Source: a virus. Taken from it: a DNA stretch of 54,056 nt. Shown here in pieces: positions 18,054 through 25,087 of this stretch. The DNA lies in the IMG/VR virus record IMGVR_UViG_3300028045_000020, positions 1 through 54,056 of that record; one strand, given 5' to 3'. A model generated the notes under the pieces. It saw only the letters and a program-made list of their open reading frames with translations, was not told the origin of the DNA and searched no databases. The first letter of the stretch is position 1; each line of letters starts with the position of its first letter. The position numbers and the translations under genes were made by a program.

Positions 18054-18641
18054 TCATAGTCCGATCTTTAAAAGGCTTGCTCGTCCGAGTGCTCTTCGTA
18101 GCATTGCCTGTAGTCGGTAGTACCCCATGTGTTCTTCTCCGGTCGAAATGGTGAATGCTACCTTTTTTATATTTATTTTTGGGCAGCGTTGTATAGTCAA
18201 AACGATCCCTGGCGTTTCATCGGTTACAGATAAATAGTTTGATTGAAACATTATCCTTACCGGACCCTCCGGTAGTTTAAAGGTCTTTCTGTATGTATGT
18301 TTTGATTTTAACCCGGATAAAAGTTCGGTACAGGTATTCTTGTTTAATTCCAGGACGATCGGATTATCTATGCCATGATAGAGTTTGAATAGAATGAACG
18401 TAAGTCCTTCTTCTACTGTTAAGAGATGTGAGTCTGTTGTGTCGCTACTGTACTCTGGACAGCTCCGCCAGCTTATAACCCGCATGGGTGTGTAGCCACG
18501 AAGCATTTCAATAAGTTTTTTAGTGTGACGATTTACCAGCCAATACACTACTATCCCCGTTGTCATACACAGTTGGATGGTAGTTGCTACTTGAACCAAA
18601 GATAATTCATTTACTACATAAGCCAAAATATTTGTTCCCAT
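18054..18641 (-). CDS. Membrane-anchored protein, 195 residues
   Basis: Start ATG at 18641 with GAGGAG upstream. Residues about 14-37 (LVQVATTIQLCMTTGIVVYWLV) form a transmembrane helix followed by NRHTKK, which suggests an inner-membrane anchor with the rest in the cytoplasm. The soluble part holds beta strands (VRIMFQSNYLSVT; GIVLTIQRCPKINIKKVAFTIS) and a basic C-terminal helix (RLQAMLRRALGRASLLKIGL). It looks like a distant relative of the next gene (163 residues). I do not recognise it. Confidence 0.7.
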   Translation of the reverse strand: MGTNILAYVVNELSLVQVATTIQLCMTTGIVVYWLVNRHTKKLIEMLRGYTPMRVISWRSCPEYSSDTTDSHLLTVEEGLTFILFKLYHGIDNPIVLELNKNTCTELLSGLKSKHTYRKTFKLPEGPVRIMFQSNYLSVTDETPGIVLTIQRCPKINIKKVAFTISTGEEHMGYYRLQAMLRRALGRASLLKIGL

Positions 18642-18672
18642 AGTACGCTCCTCATATTTTTGCGATTATAGA

Positions 18673-18688
18673 AATAATAAATACTGTA
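18673..18688 (-). promoter_or_regulatory. Promoter-like motif before the 195-residue gene
   Basis: The coding strand reads TACAGTATTTATTATT, 31 bases upstream of the ATG at 18641; it fits the shared motif with ATTT in place of ATAT. Confidence 0.4.
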
Positions 18689-18735
18689 AGGCAGATGTCC
18701 CCACTATCATAAAGATCATATAATTGGTTACGAGA

Positions 18736-18769
18736 AGAGTAAGAGTGGAATTAATTCCACTCTTACTCT
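18736..18769 (-). terminator. 34-bp perfect palindrome after the 184-residue gene
   Basis: A 17-bp arm (AGAGTAAGAGTGGAATT) and its exact reverse complement with no spacer, 19 bases beyond the stop at 18789. As RNA it would form a long hairpin ending the SbcD-like gene cluster. Confidence 0.65.
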
Positions 18770-18788
18770 AGTATGGCATTATACTTCC

Positions 18789-19343
18789 TCAAGCAAATGG
18801 ATTGTCCTTATCGACCGAACCGGATGAAGTAGATCCAGCGTCCGGCTTCCATTTTGTTTTGGTGAAGGCAGCAGTGATTGGCCCTGGCTGTGTAAACCAT
18901 CGCAGTAATGAGAGAATAGAATATTCACTTTTCGTAGGAGCAGCCATTGGCTCCGTGCCTACCTCAATACCGGAAAGTGTGAAATCAAAACTTTCTATCA
19001 TCGCAGCGCCGTTATGCTGAAATTGAACCTCTGCGCGGTAACAACCCGCCTCATCCTTTATAAGATTGAGGATATATGCAAGCTTATACTTGCTATCTTC
19101 TGTATTCCATTTCGATTGAGTTATTGGAAGTTTTGTGTTAGGGGGCGAGGCTACCAACTTCTCTATAGTTTTTTCAATCACCATTCCCATTTGAGAACTG
19201 ATAAATTCACCAAGTTCTGGTCTTCCCTTCCGATCCACATTAACTGATATCTGCATTCTTCCGCCGAATGCGCCAAACTTCAGTATTGCCTTCGAGGTCT
19301 TAGAAAATATCTGAAATTGTTGTCCGAAATCTAAATTTTCCAT
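18789..19343 (-). CDS. Unknown 184-residue protein with SSB-like C-terminal tail
   Basis: The ATG at 19343 has only a weak AAGG about 11 bases upstream. The first 150 residues are mixed alpha/beta (AILKFGAFGGRMQISVNVDRK; GCYRAEVQFQHNG). The end is a short flexible linker (DAGSTSSGSVDKDNPFA) with an acidic DKDNPF motif close to the C-terminus. Bacterial and phage SSBs end in a similar acidic motif (DDIPF) that recruits partner enzymes. The gene is in a cluster with an SbcD-like nuclease, which fits DNA metabolism. A single-strand DNA-binding role is inferred from the tail and the context only; no OB fold can be proven by eye. Confidence 0.65.
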   Translation of the reverse strand: MENLDFGQQFQIFSKTSKAILKFGAFGGRMQISVNVDRKGRPELGEFISSQMGMVIEKTIEKLVASPPNTKLPITQSKWNTEDSKYKLAYILNLIKDEAGCYRAEVQFQHNGAAMIESFDFTLSGIEVGTEPMAAPTKSEYSILSLLRWFTQPGPITAAFTKTKWKPDAGSTSSGSVDKDNPFA

Positions 19344-19419
19344 TGTAGTTAATTACCTTATTTGAATAGGTTATTGAAATAGTTTCCTATTGAATGATCG
19401 GGGATAGTAATAAAATATT

Positions 19420-20226
19420 CTATATTTGGAACGGTACTACAAACCCATGCTTCTTCAAACTTTCGGTTATAAACGCGCTGGTCTTCAGGCCCCACATTTC
19501 TTTTTCGGCCAGTTCATACAATCTACGTTTTTCCTTTATACCTATGGATGGGGATATAAAATCCTTATCCCCAAGCAAAGCATGAATGCCGGGATGTAGC
19601 GGAAGGTTCGGTTTCTTAAAAAGTTTTACTCCGAGCGCAACTAAAGTTTTTATCTTGCCATGATAGGATTCAATTACTTTTATTTTGGCTGGATCTTTTT
19701 TGCAAAGATACCAGTCCATTGGAATATGAGACAGCATGAGTACTGTCTGTGTATTCTCTATCTGCTTAACTATATTCCAAAGTTGCGCAGCTGGGGCCAC
19801 CGGACCAATCACATTAATTTGATAGCATGTTACATTATTGATTACAGTTGGTTTTGGTTGGAGTGCATGATTGTTACGTATAACTTCTTCCGTTAGAGTA
19901 TAGACTATTTTTCTTTGCTCTGTGAATGGCCTCTTATTATCATTCTTGATGGCACTGAAATAATTTCCAGCATACAGAATAACAGTTGGAGATTTAATAT
20001 TAGCGTTGTTTCCCATTACTTCCACTATCGCATGCATACTACCAACAACCTCATTGCGAAACCGTTCTCTATTTTCGGCTATGGTAAAGTCTTTGCTGTA
20101 GCTGTTCCGAATAAGAGTACTGGAATTAATGAGAACGACATCCACTTTGCATGTCAAGTTTCCTAGGATACTTCTTAGTTCTAATAACGCTCCTTGCGTC
20201 CCTGGGGACAATTGTTGTTCTATCAT
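19420..20226 (-). CDS. Unknown 268-residue protein, downstream of the SbcD-like gene
   Basis: Start ATG at 20226 with GAGG upstream, 23 bases after the SbcD-like gene. The protein shows alternating beta strands and helices (KVDVVLINSSTLIRNS; SPTVILYAGNYFSAI; QTVLMLSHIPMDWYL) as in Rossmann-like folds, plus LHPGIHALLGDKDFISPSIG in the C-terminal third. There is no Walker motif or clear metal-binding set. Its place between SbcD-like and SSB-tail genes suggests a role in DNA processing. I do not recognise the family. Confidence 0.7.
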   Translation of the reverse strand: MIEQQLSPGTQGALLELRSILGNLTCKVDVVLINSSTLIRNSYSKDFTIAENRERFRNEVVGSMHAIVEVMGNNANIKSPTVILYAGNYFSAIKNDNKRPFTEQRKIVYTLTEEVIRNNHALQPKPTVINNVTCYQINVIGPVAPAAQLWNIVKQIENTQTVLMLSHIPMDWYLCKKDPAKIKVIESYHGKIKTLVALGVKLFKKPNLPLHPGIHALLGDKDFISPSIGIKEKRRLYELAEKEMWGLKTSAFITESLKKHGFVVPFQI

Positions 20227-20249
20227 ACGGACCTCGAATGGATAGTAAA

Positions 20250-21386
20250 TTATTTTAATATTTTGGTTATAGTCTCTACTGGTAAGATTAACCCCTTCTC
20301 ACTTAAATACTTTTGTACTGAAATATCTAAATTCTGTGGAGTTATGACCGGTAGTACTGAGGGCTCAAATATTAAAGCATTAGGGTTGGCCTTTTTGCTT
20401 TTGTCTGGACGCTTTGTTGTAATATGGACATTCGGCTTAGTGCGAGTATAGCCAGTTAGTCCTTGCGCCAGTGATATATTGTTAGTCGCTACTCGGATAT
20501 ATATTTTATGCTCCGAGTTATTGCCTGTTATAACATTGTCAAGCCAAGCAATATATTTTTGAACCGCATCGTCGATATCCTCTTCATCTTCGTGTGCAGT
20601 CAAATCTATTGTCTTAAATATAACGGACTGCTCGTTCTCTATAAACTCTACTTCAGTCTTGTGGGTAGTTGTGTTGTAAGTAAGACAGTTAAAACCTTTT
20701 CTGTCCTCCGCCCCATGTTCCAATCTTTCAAAGCTCCCAGCATAGCTAACGTTCTTAAATTGCGATCTTCGATGATCGTGTCCAAATAATATAGGACCAT
20801 TAACGAATTTGGATAACTCTCTATGGGTATACGTATTGTTTGGAACGTGTGGTATTCCAACCGGGAGAACATGTTCAAAATATCCATGCCCGGCTATGAT
20901 ATTTACCCAGGTTTTATCTATCAAGGTACTGGTTACAATTTCTCTTATAGCAGTCAATACAGTGTTCTCGTAAGGTAGATCGTCAGGAAGGTATAGCACA
21001 TCTATGTCGTATTTTGGTATATGTTCTATTGCGATGCAGTCGTACACTTTGGTGTTCTCGGTATCGCTCCCTGCCGTGAAGGCAGTATTTTGTTTTCGAT
21101 CGTGCCGGAACGTCCCATCGACCACTCGTAATAAAAAATCATATCGCAGTGCTAGTTCGTTGAGTTCTCCGATTATAGCAAGCCCTACTCTAGCAGCTTT
21201 ACTGTTCAGGTAAAGTAACGTATCCCAAACATCCCCCGTTATAAATAAAAGATCGGTATTGCTATTCAACTTAGAGTACAAGTAACGCTTAAGATTATTG
21301 TGGATATGGGTTGGATCAATTGCAGCTTTACCTATATGTAAATCGGAGACGTGTACTATGTTTAGATTAGTCCCATTCGAAGTCAT
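20250..21386 (-). CDS. SbcD/Mre11-like DNA nuclease (metallophosphoesterase)
   Basis: A calcineurin-like phosphoesterase of 378 residues. Metal-binding motifs in order: HVSDLHIG at about 12-19, GDVWD at about 50-54, GTFRHD (the GNHD-type motif) near residue 90, AGHGYF near 167, and FGHDHR near 201. In SbcCD/Mre11-Rad50 such subunits cut hairpins and process double-strand ends together with an SMC-like ATPase; no SbcC homologue lies in this window. The ATG at 21386 has AGGTGA upstream and lies inside the end of the preceding gene (20-base overlap), so translation of the two is likely coupled. Confidence 0.88.
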   Translation of the reverse strand: MTSNGTNLNIVHVSDLHIGKAAIDPTHIHNNLKRYLYSKLNSNTDLLFITGDVWDTLLYLNSKAARVGLAIIGELNELALRYDFLLRVVDGTFRHDRKQNTAFTAGSDTENTKVYDCIAIEHIPKYDIDVLYLPDDLPYENTVLTAIREIVTSTLIDKTWVNIIAGHGYFEHVLPVGIPHVPNNTYTHRELSKFVNGPILFGHDHRRSQFKNVSYAGSFERLEHGAEDRKGFNCLTYNTTTHKTEVEFIENEQSVIFKTIDLTAHEDEEDIDDAVQKYIAWLDNVITGNNSEHKIYIRVATNNISLAQGLTGYTRTKPNVHITTKRPDKSKKANPNALIFEPSVLPVITPQNLDISVQKYLSEKGLILPVETITKILK

Positions 21387-21951
21387 CTATATTCACCTGA
21401 TCTTTTTTAAGAGCTTCCGTGCCCGAAACTTTCTCGACTGCGTCGGTAGAGTTAGCTTTGCTCGCTGTTTTATTAAACCGATCGATGAGGTCGTATCGCT
21501 GGGAGTTTTCAATTTTCATTTCGTTACTTTTAGTTGTTAATGCTTTCTTTGCAGTCTCTATAACAATAGCCCCAACTCTATCTATGTTTCTTTGGATCTG
21601 AGCAGGATGGCCAATGCGCGAGGTACTCACCCCAACAAAAGCATCTAACGCATTGATGTCAGTCGGTGTGGCTGGCATGTTGATGGTAGGCACTCTATTC
21701 GCTGGAGCAGGTAATGAAACCACAAACTTCCCGGATGCATCGATGATGGTAATTGTATCGAAAATAGAAAACCGTTTACAAAATTTTACCGACAATTCTG
21801 TTTTCTGTTCCTTGGTTAGCTTGGCCGCGAGTTTCTTGTTGTACAGTGGTAGAAATTCCGCAAACTCTACGTCCCCAATAATATTCTTTTTCTTAGCTCT
21901 ATCATTTAATTCTTCTGTCATTTCGGTGGAATTGATATTAGGCTGATCCAT
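21367..21951 (-). CDS. Unknown 194-residue acidic-tailed protein, coupled to the SbcD-like gene
   Basis: Start ATG at 21951 with AAGGAG upstream. The N-terminus is highly charged and helical (MTEELNDRAKKKNIIGDVEF), the middle is Ala/Pro/Thr-rich, and the C-terminus is acidic (VNIDDFEWD). No motif is recognised. It overlaps the SbcD-like gene by 20 bases, which suggests linked expression and perhaps a partner role. Confidence 0.65.
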   Translation of the reverse strand: MDQPNINSTEMTEELNDRAKKKNIIGDVEFAEFLPLYNKKLAAKLTKEQKTELSVKFCKRFSIFDTITIIDASGKFVVSLPAPANRVPTINMPATPTDINALDAFVGVSTSRIGHPAQIQRNIDRVGAIVIETAKKALTTKSNEMKIENSQRYDLIDRFNKTASKANSTDAVEKVSGTEALKKDQVNIDDFEWD

Positions 21952-21969
21952 TTCTAATCGTTCTCCTTC

Positions 21970-22416
21970 CTACACGTGTTGTCGTAATAACTTACCGTCG
22001 GAAGATGTACGTAGATTGTTATAATTTAGTATTGGATTTCCGGCGACATCTGTTACGATAATAATAAATCTATTAACTGCGATCGCTTCTTCTGTGTGTT
22101 CTTCCAGCATGACCTCAACGGAATAGTCTCCATCTGGATATAATTCTACCAAAGCTTCCTTTAGTTGCTCCTGATATACGAACGCTACTTTTTCTGGTTG
22201 ATTCGAGTATTCAGTTAGGATCTCTCTAAATGAAACTAAATCTTTCTTATACAAGGAAGAAATGTCTCCGGGGTTTACGATAGAGAATGCTATGACGCTA
22301 GCTATTATATCTCTCGGACTCTCAAATATCGCGCCCTCCTTACCTAACGATAAGACGACCCCTTCACCTCTTCTTCTATGCGACAAGATCGTTCCCTCTT
22401 TATCAGTATTTGTCAT
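21970..22416 (-). CDS. Unknown 148-residue protein
   Basis: I prefer the ATG at 22416 (MTNTDKEGTILSHRRRGE) because GGGGGG lies directly upstream; an ATG at 22428 without a ribosome binding site would add four residues. The protein is a compact alpha/beta type (KEGAIFESPRDIIASVIAFSIV; YSVEVMLEEHTEEAIAVNRFIIIVTD). It is first in the group leading to the SbcD-like gene. Not recognised. Confidence 0.65.
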   Translation of the reverse strand: MTNTDKEGTILSHRRRGEGVVLSLGKEGAIFESPRDIIASVIAFSIVNPGDISSLYKKDLVSFREILTEYSNQPEKVAFVYQEQLKEALVELYPDGDYSVEVMLEEHTEEAIAVNRFIIIVTDVAGNPILNYNNLRTSSDGKLLRQHV

Positions 22417-22512
22417 GGATCCCCCCATTCGTTTTTGTTAAAGGTTTTGCTCTTAGGACATATAATGACAGCCTATGGTTAAAATACACTACACTAACTG
22501 CTACAAAAAAAA

Positions 22513-22557
22513 TATGTAACTAGGTCTTGAATGCCGAGTTCGGGACCTAGTTACATA
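22513..22557 (-). terminator. Intrinsic terminator after the 61-residue gene
   Basis: A 14-bp stem (TATGTAACTAGGTC) with a 17-base loop that itself can form a small CCGA/TCGG stem, followed on the minus strand by eight Ts. A canonical terminator. Confidence 0.8.
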
Positions 22558-22579
22558 GGGTTTGTAGCTTGCTCGTAAC

Positions 22580-22765
22580 TTAACTACCATGGAGACGCAA
22601 TGGAGTAAAAACAACCGTAGGAAAATCCTCTTCTTCAGGGGAGTACATGATATCCGACATTATTGGAGCTATAGGCCAAAGTGAATCGTCTCCTCGTATA
22701 ATTCCTATTCTATGTCGCGACAATGGAAGACATTCGGTTAAAGTAATATTTAAGTTTTTGTCCAT
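22580..22765 (-). CDS. Small unknown protein, 61 residues, with its own promoter and terminator
   Basis: The ATG at 22765 (MDKNLNITLTECLPLSRHR) follows AAGGAG by about ten bases; a longer frame would use TTG at 22771 and is not supported. The sequence holds a hydrophilic N-terminus and an acidic YSPEEEDFPTVV segment. No family recognised. A promoter-like motif at 22820-22837 and a U-tract terminator at 22513-22557 make this a one-gene transcription unit, which supports its being real and expressed independently. Confidence 0.65.
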   Translation of the reverse strand: MDKNLNITLTECLPLSRHRIGIIRGDDSLWPIAPIMSDIMYSPEEEDFPTVVFTPLRLHGS

Positions 22766-22819
22766 GATCAATTTCTCCTTTAGTTGGTTAAGGTTATTCA
22801 GATCGCATCATATCGGTTC

Positions 22820-22837
22820 AATGATATATATCTAAAA
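22820..22837 (-). promoter_or_regulatory. Promoter-like motif before the 61-residue gene
   Basis: The coding strand reads TTTTAGATATATATCATT, 54 bases upstream of the ATG at 22765. AGATATATAT followed by ATT matches the copy at 14373-14392. Confidence 0.5.
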
Positions 22838-22872
22838 AAAAATGAAGATCACGTTATCAGTGAAACAAAACC

Positions 22873-22910
22873 TACAACGGTAGCGTGTGTAAGCACACGC
22901 TACCGTTGTA
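22873..22910 (-). terminator. Hairpin after the 215-residue gene
   Basis: A 17-bp perfect stem (TACAACGGTAGCGTGTG) with a four-base loop, one base beyond the stop of the gene at 22912. A T-rich stretch (GGTTTTGTTTC) follows on the minus strand. Confidence 0.7.
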
Positions 22911-22911
22911 A

Positions 22912-23559
22912 TTACTTATCCAGTTTTCCTTGCTTTGCTGGCCAGTCGGTCAGATCATAACTTTCTTCATCGTTATCCAGAAAATCTTGCATCCATTCCC
23001 TGGTGACCTGAATGTCATCTAACTCATCCGCAGAAAATAAAGGATCGTCGCTATGAAACTCGTACTCCAAGAACGATGGATTGTCTCCAGGAACTTCGCT
23101 TTCCTTTGGACTAAAGTAGGCACTGCCGTTATGGATTAATCTACCAGTTCTATCCTCAGAAGGTAGCAGGTCATAATCATATCCGAATCCAAATACCGAG
23201 CCTTCTTTTACTAACTTCCGTATAGGCGGGAAGGTCAGTATAGCTTCATGCATTGATGCTGGTATTCCCCTTTCAAGTTCCTCTATACTGGTTATAGGCC
23301 TGACGGCATTCCGATCTTCAATAACTATATTCGTAGCCTTAATCAGGCTAGCAGTTTCTGCCAATGGAAGATCTACTACTTTATTAAAATGATGATACAT
23401 GTCGGCATGTGGATCATCGGCAGACCCAAATACAATCCCTCCCGCAGCTGCAGACATCTCAGCATTTAACGAGCCTATTAGGTCTAGACTAACATTGGTA
23501 CCCAACACTGTCCCAATTGACACTGGAGTCAGCACGTCAACTAAAGGCGCAATATACAA
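22912..23559 (-). CDS. Unknown 215-residue acidic protein, TTG start, downstream of beta' N-half
   Basis: The start is TTG at 23559 (MYIAPLVDVLT), with GAGGGGG about eight bases upstream; no in-frame ATG fits better. The protein has a hydrophobic, Ala/Gly-rich N-terminal third (LNAEMSAAAGGIVFGSADD) and a strongly acidic C-terminal third (LFSADELDDIQVTREWMQDFLDNDEESYDL). It follows the RNAP beta' N-half gene by 40 bases and shares its terminator, so it is probably co-transcribed. An RNAP-associated role is possible but not shown. Confidence 0.65.
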   Translation of the reverse strand: MYIAPLVDVLTPVSIGTVLGTNVSLDLIGSLNAEMSAAAGGIVFGSADDPHADMYHHFNKVVDLPLAETASLIKATNIVIEDRNAVRPITSIEELERGIPASMHEAILTFPPIRKLVKEGSVFGFGYDYDLLPSEDRTGRLIHNGSAYFSPKESEVPGDNPSFLEYEFHSDDPLFSADELDDIQVTREWMQDFLDNDEESYDLTDWPAKQGKLDK

Positions 23560-23599
23560 AATGATTCCCCCTCATCAAAATAGGTTGTAGTTAATAAAT

Positions 23600-25018
23600 T
23601 TACACATCATCATGTGCCCATAAATTTAAGTTCTGTATTGACTCTGGGCACATACGTAACGTGTTACTAAGTTCCATAGATGTTCCTGAAACCATAGTTC
23701 CAGATGGATGCAACTTTTGGTATTCGCCCATTAAATCAAGCTCAAACAATCTTATCATATACATCGCATCTCCATCGAAATCGGCGTTCGGTCCGGAGAT
23801 ACACAAGGGACTAATCTCAATTGTATTATCATTTAGATCCGTTTTAATCCTAGTGACAAAGAATTGCTGCAATGCGCCATACTGCAAACTGGGGTTCCTC
23901 CCAAAGTACACCGGCAGTCCCTTGTAGGGCGATTCTTCTATAAGCTCTAACATAACATTATAAACTTCTTCTACGTGACTGGTTAGCGCCCGCGCATGCG
24001 TCCGAACCGCGTCGGACATGGAGTAAAACATCCGTTGCTGTAAAAGATTTATTATTTCTAATTTCATAGATGCGACCCCAATGCGCCAAGGAATATACAA
24101 TTCATCGAATTGATGTTCGTCAGTTATAGGGGTTATAACGGCTCTTGAACTGAAATGTAGTCTGGTACCGAACACATTCTTTCGGGCAAAGCCCGGCTTA
24201 GAAGCTATCTTCTTTACGATTATACTTTTAGTGTATAGGTAGTAATCCTCCATCAGCTCTGCTGCTCGCTCGTCAATATAAGTGGCTGAAGTTATACCGT
24301 TGCGATAAGTGTCTGCGGTAGCTGCCAGTTCCATCCAAGCTCTTAAGATATGCGGAACGGACTCGTCAGTATACTTAATGTTATCTCCCGTAAGTAAATG
24401 CAAACTCTTATTTAATATAGGTAATTCCCTACAAAATATAGCTGAGCGATTTGCATCCAAGAACTCTCTAATTCCTTTACTTCGTTTTCCTCCACCACCC
24501 ACACACAAAGGTTTATATTCAGTAAGCAGATAGTGACAAATGTCATCAAAATTTTCATAAAAATAAGTCATGCCCTGTTTAAACCGTGCTGCCAGTTCGT
24601 CAGGGAATGGTAGGTTAATATTTAAGAACGACCACAATAGTCGCTTTTTCTTATCGCAGTTACCCATCCAATTATCGAGTACCTTAAATACGGTGGGCTG
24701 TATTATAGGCGGCATGAATTCTGGAATTACTAACCAACGTCGGTATTGAAGATCATTAGCAAAATTAGTAGCTACTACGGTCTCGCAATCCTCGCATGTC
24801 ACGCCAGTATAAAAATTACCAACCAAGCACCCACATTCGCAACTCGCTGCAAAAATAAGATCGGTGGATCCTTCCCTTAGTATGTGTTTATAAAATGTTA
24901 TATTTTGTTTCTTAAACACAGTAGCTTCTTCTATTGGAACAGCCTCGGCATCAGGATCGTTACTAAAAAGCTCTCCGTAATTAACAATAGTTAAAATTGG
25001 CCTACGGTGATTACTCAT
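23600..25018 (-). CDS. Phage multisubunit RNA polymerase, beta' subunit N-terminal half (catalytic)
   Basis: A 472-residue RpoC N-half. It holds an N-terminal zinc site (CECGCLVG ... CEDC), a stretch FGTRLHFSSRAVITP that fits the RpoC FRQNLLGKRVDYSGRSVI region, and the catalytic metal-binding motif NADFDGD about 60 residues before the end. The three Asp would hold the active-site magnesium. The split falls shortly after the catalytic site; the rest of beta' is encoded at 3257-5218, about 18 kb away. I chose the ATG at 25018 (MSNHRRPILT), with GGAGAG upstream; the frame extends to 25081 but would cover the terminator hairpin at 25042-25071. It lies directly downstream of the putative shell-protein gene, the same arrangement I recall for phiKZ gp54/gp55. 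Confidence 0.92.
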   Translation of the reverse strand: MSNHRRPILTIVNYGELFSNDPDAEAVPIEEATVFKKQNITFYKHILREGSTDLIFAASCECGCLVGNFYTGVTCEDCETVVATNFANDLQYRRWLVIPEFMPPIIQPTVFKVLDNWMGNCDKKKRLLWSFLNINLPFPDELAARFKQGMTYFYENFDDICHYLLTEYKPLCVGGGGKRSKGIREFLDANRSAIFCRELPILNKSLHLLTGDNIKYTDESVPHILRAWMELAATADTYRNGITSATYIDERAAELMEDYYLYTKSIIVKKIASKPGFARKNVFGTRLHFSSRAVITPITDEHQFDELYIPWRIGVASMKLEIINLLQQRMFYSMSDAVRTHARALTSHVEEVYNVMLELIEESPYKGLPVYFGRNPSLQYGALQQFFVTRIKTDLNDNTIEISPLCISGPNADFDGDAMYMIRLFELDLMGEYQKLHPSGTMVSGTSMELSNTLRMCPESIQNLNLWAHDDV

Positions 25019-25041
25019 ATACTCTCCATATAAAAAATTAG

Positions 25042-25071
25042 ATGCGGTAGAGTCGGCTGACTCTACCGCAT
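25042..25071 (-). terminator. Terminator after the putative shell-protein gene
   Basis: A 13-bp perfect stem (ATGCGGTAGAGTC) with a four-base loop, followed on the minus strand by AATTTTTT. It separates the 536-residue gene from the RNAP beta' N-half gene. Confidence 0.75.
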
Positions 25072-25087
25072 TACGTGCCATGCTTCG

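Noticed and set aside
25019-25081. Extended N-terminus of the beta' N-half protein
   Set aside because: The extension would be translated through the terminator hairpin at 25042-25071, and the ATG at 25018 has a good ribosome binding site.
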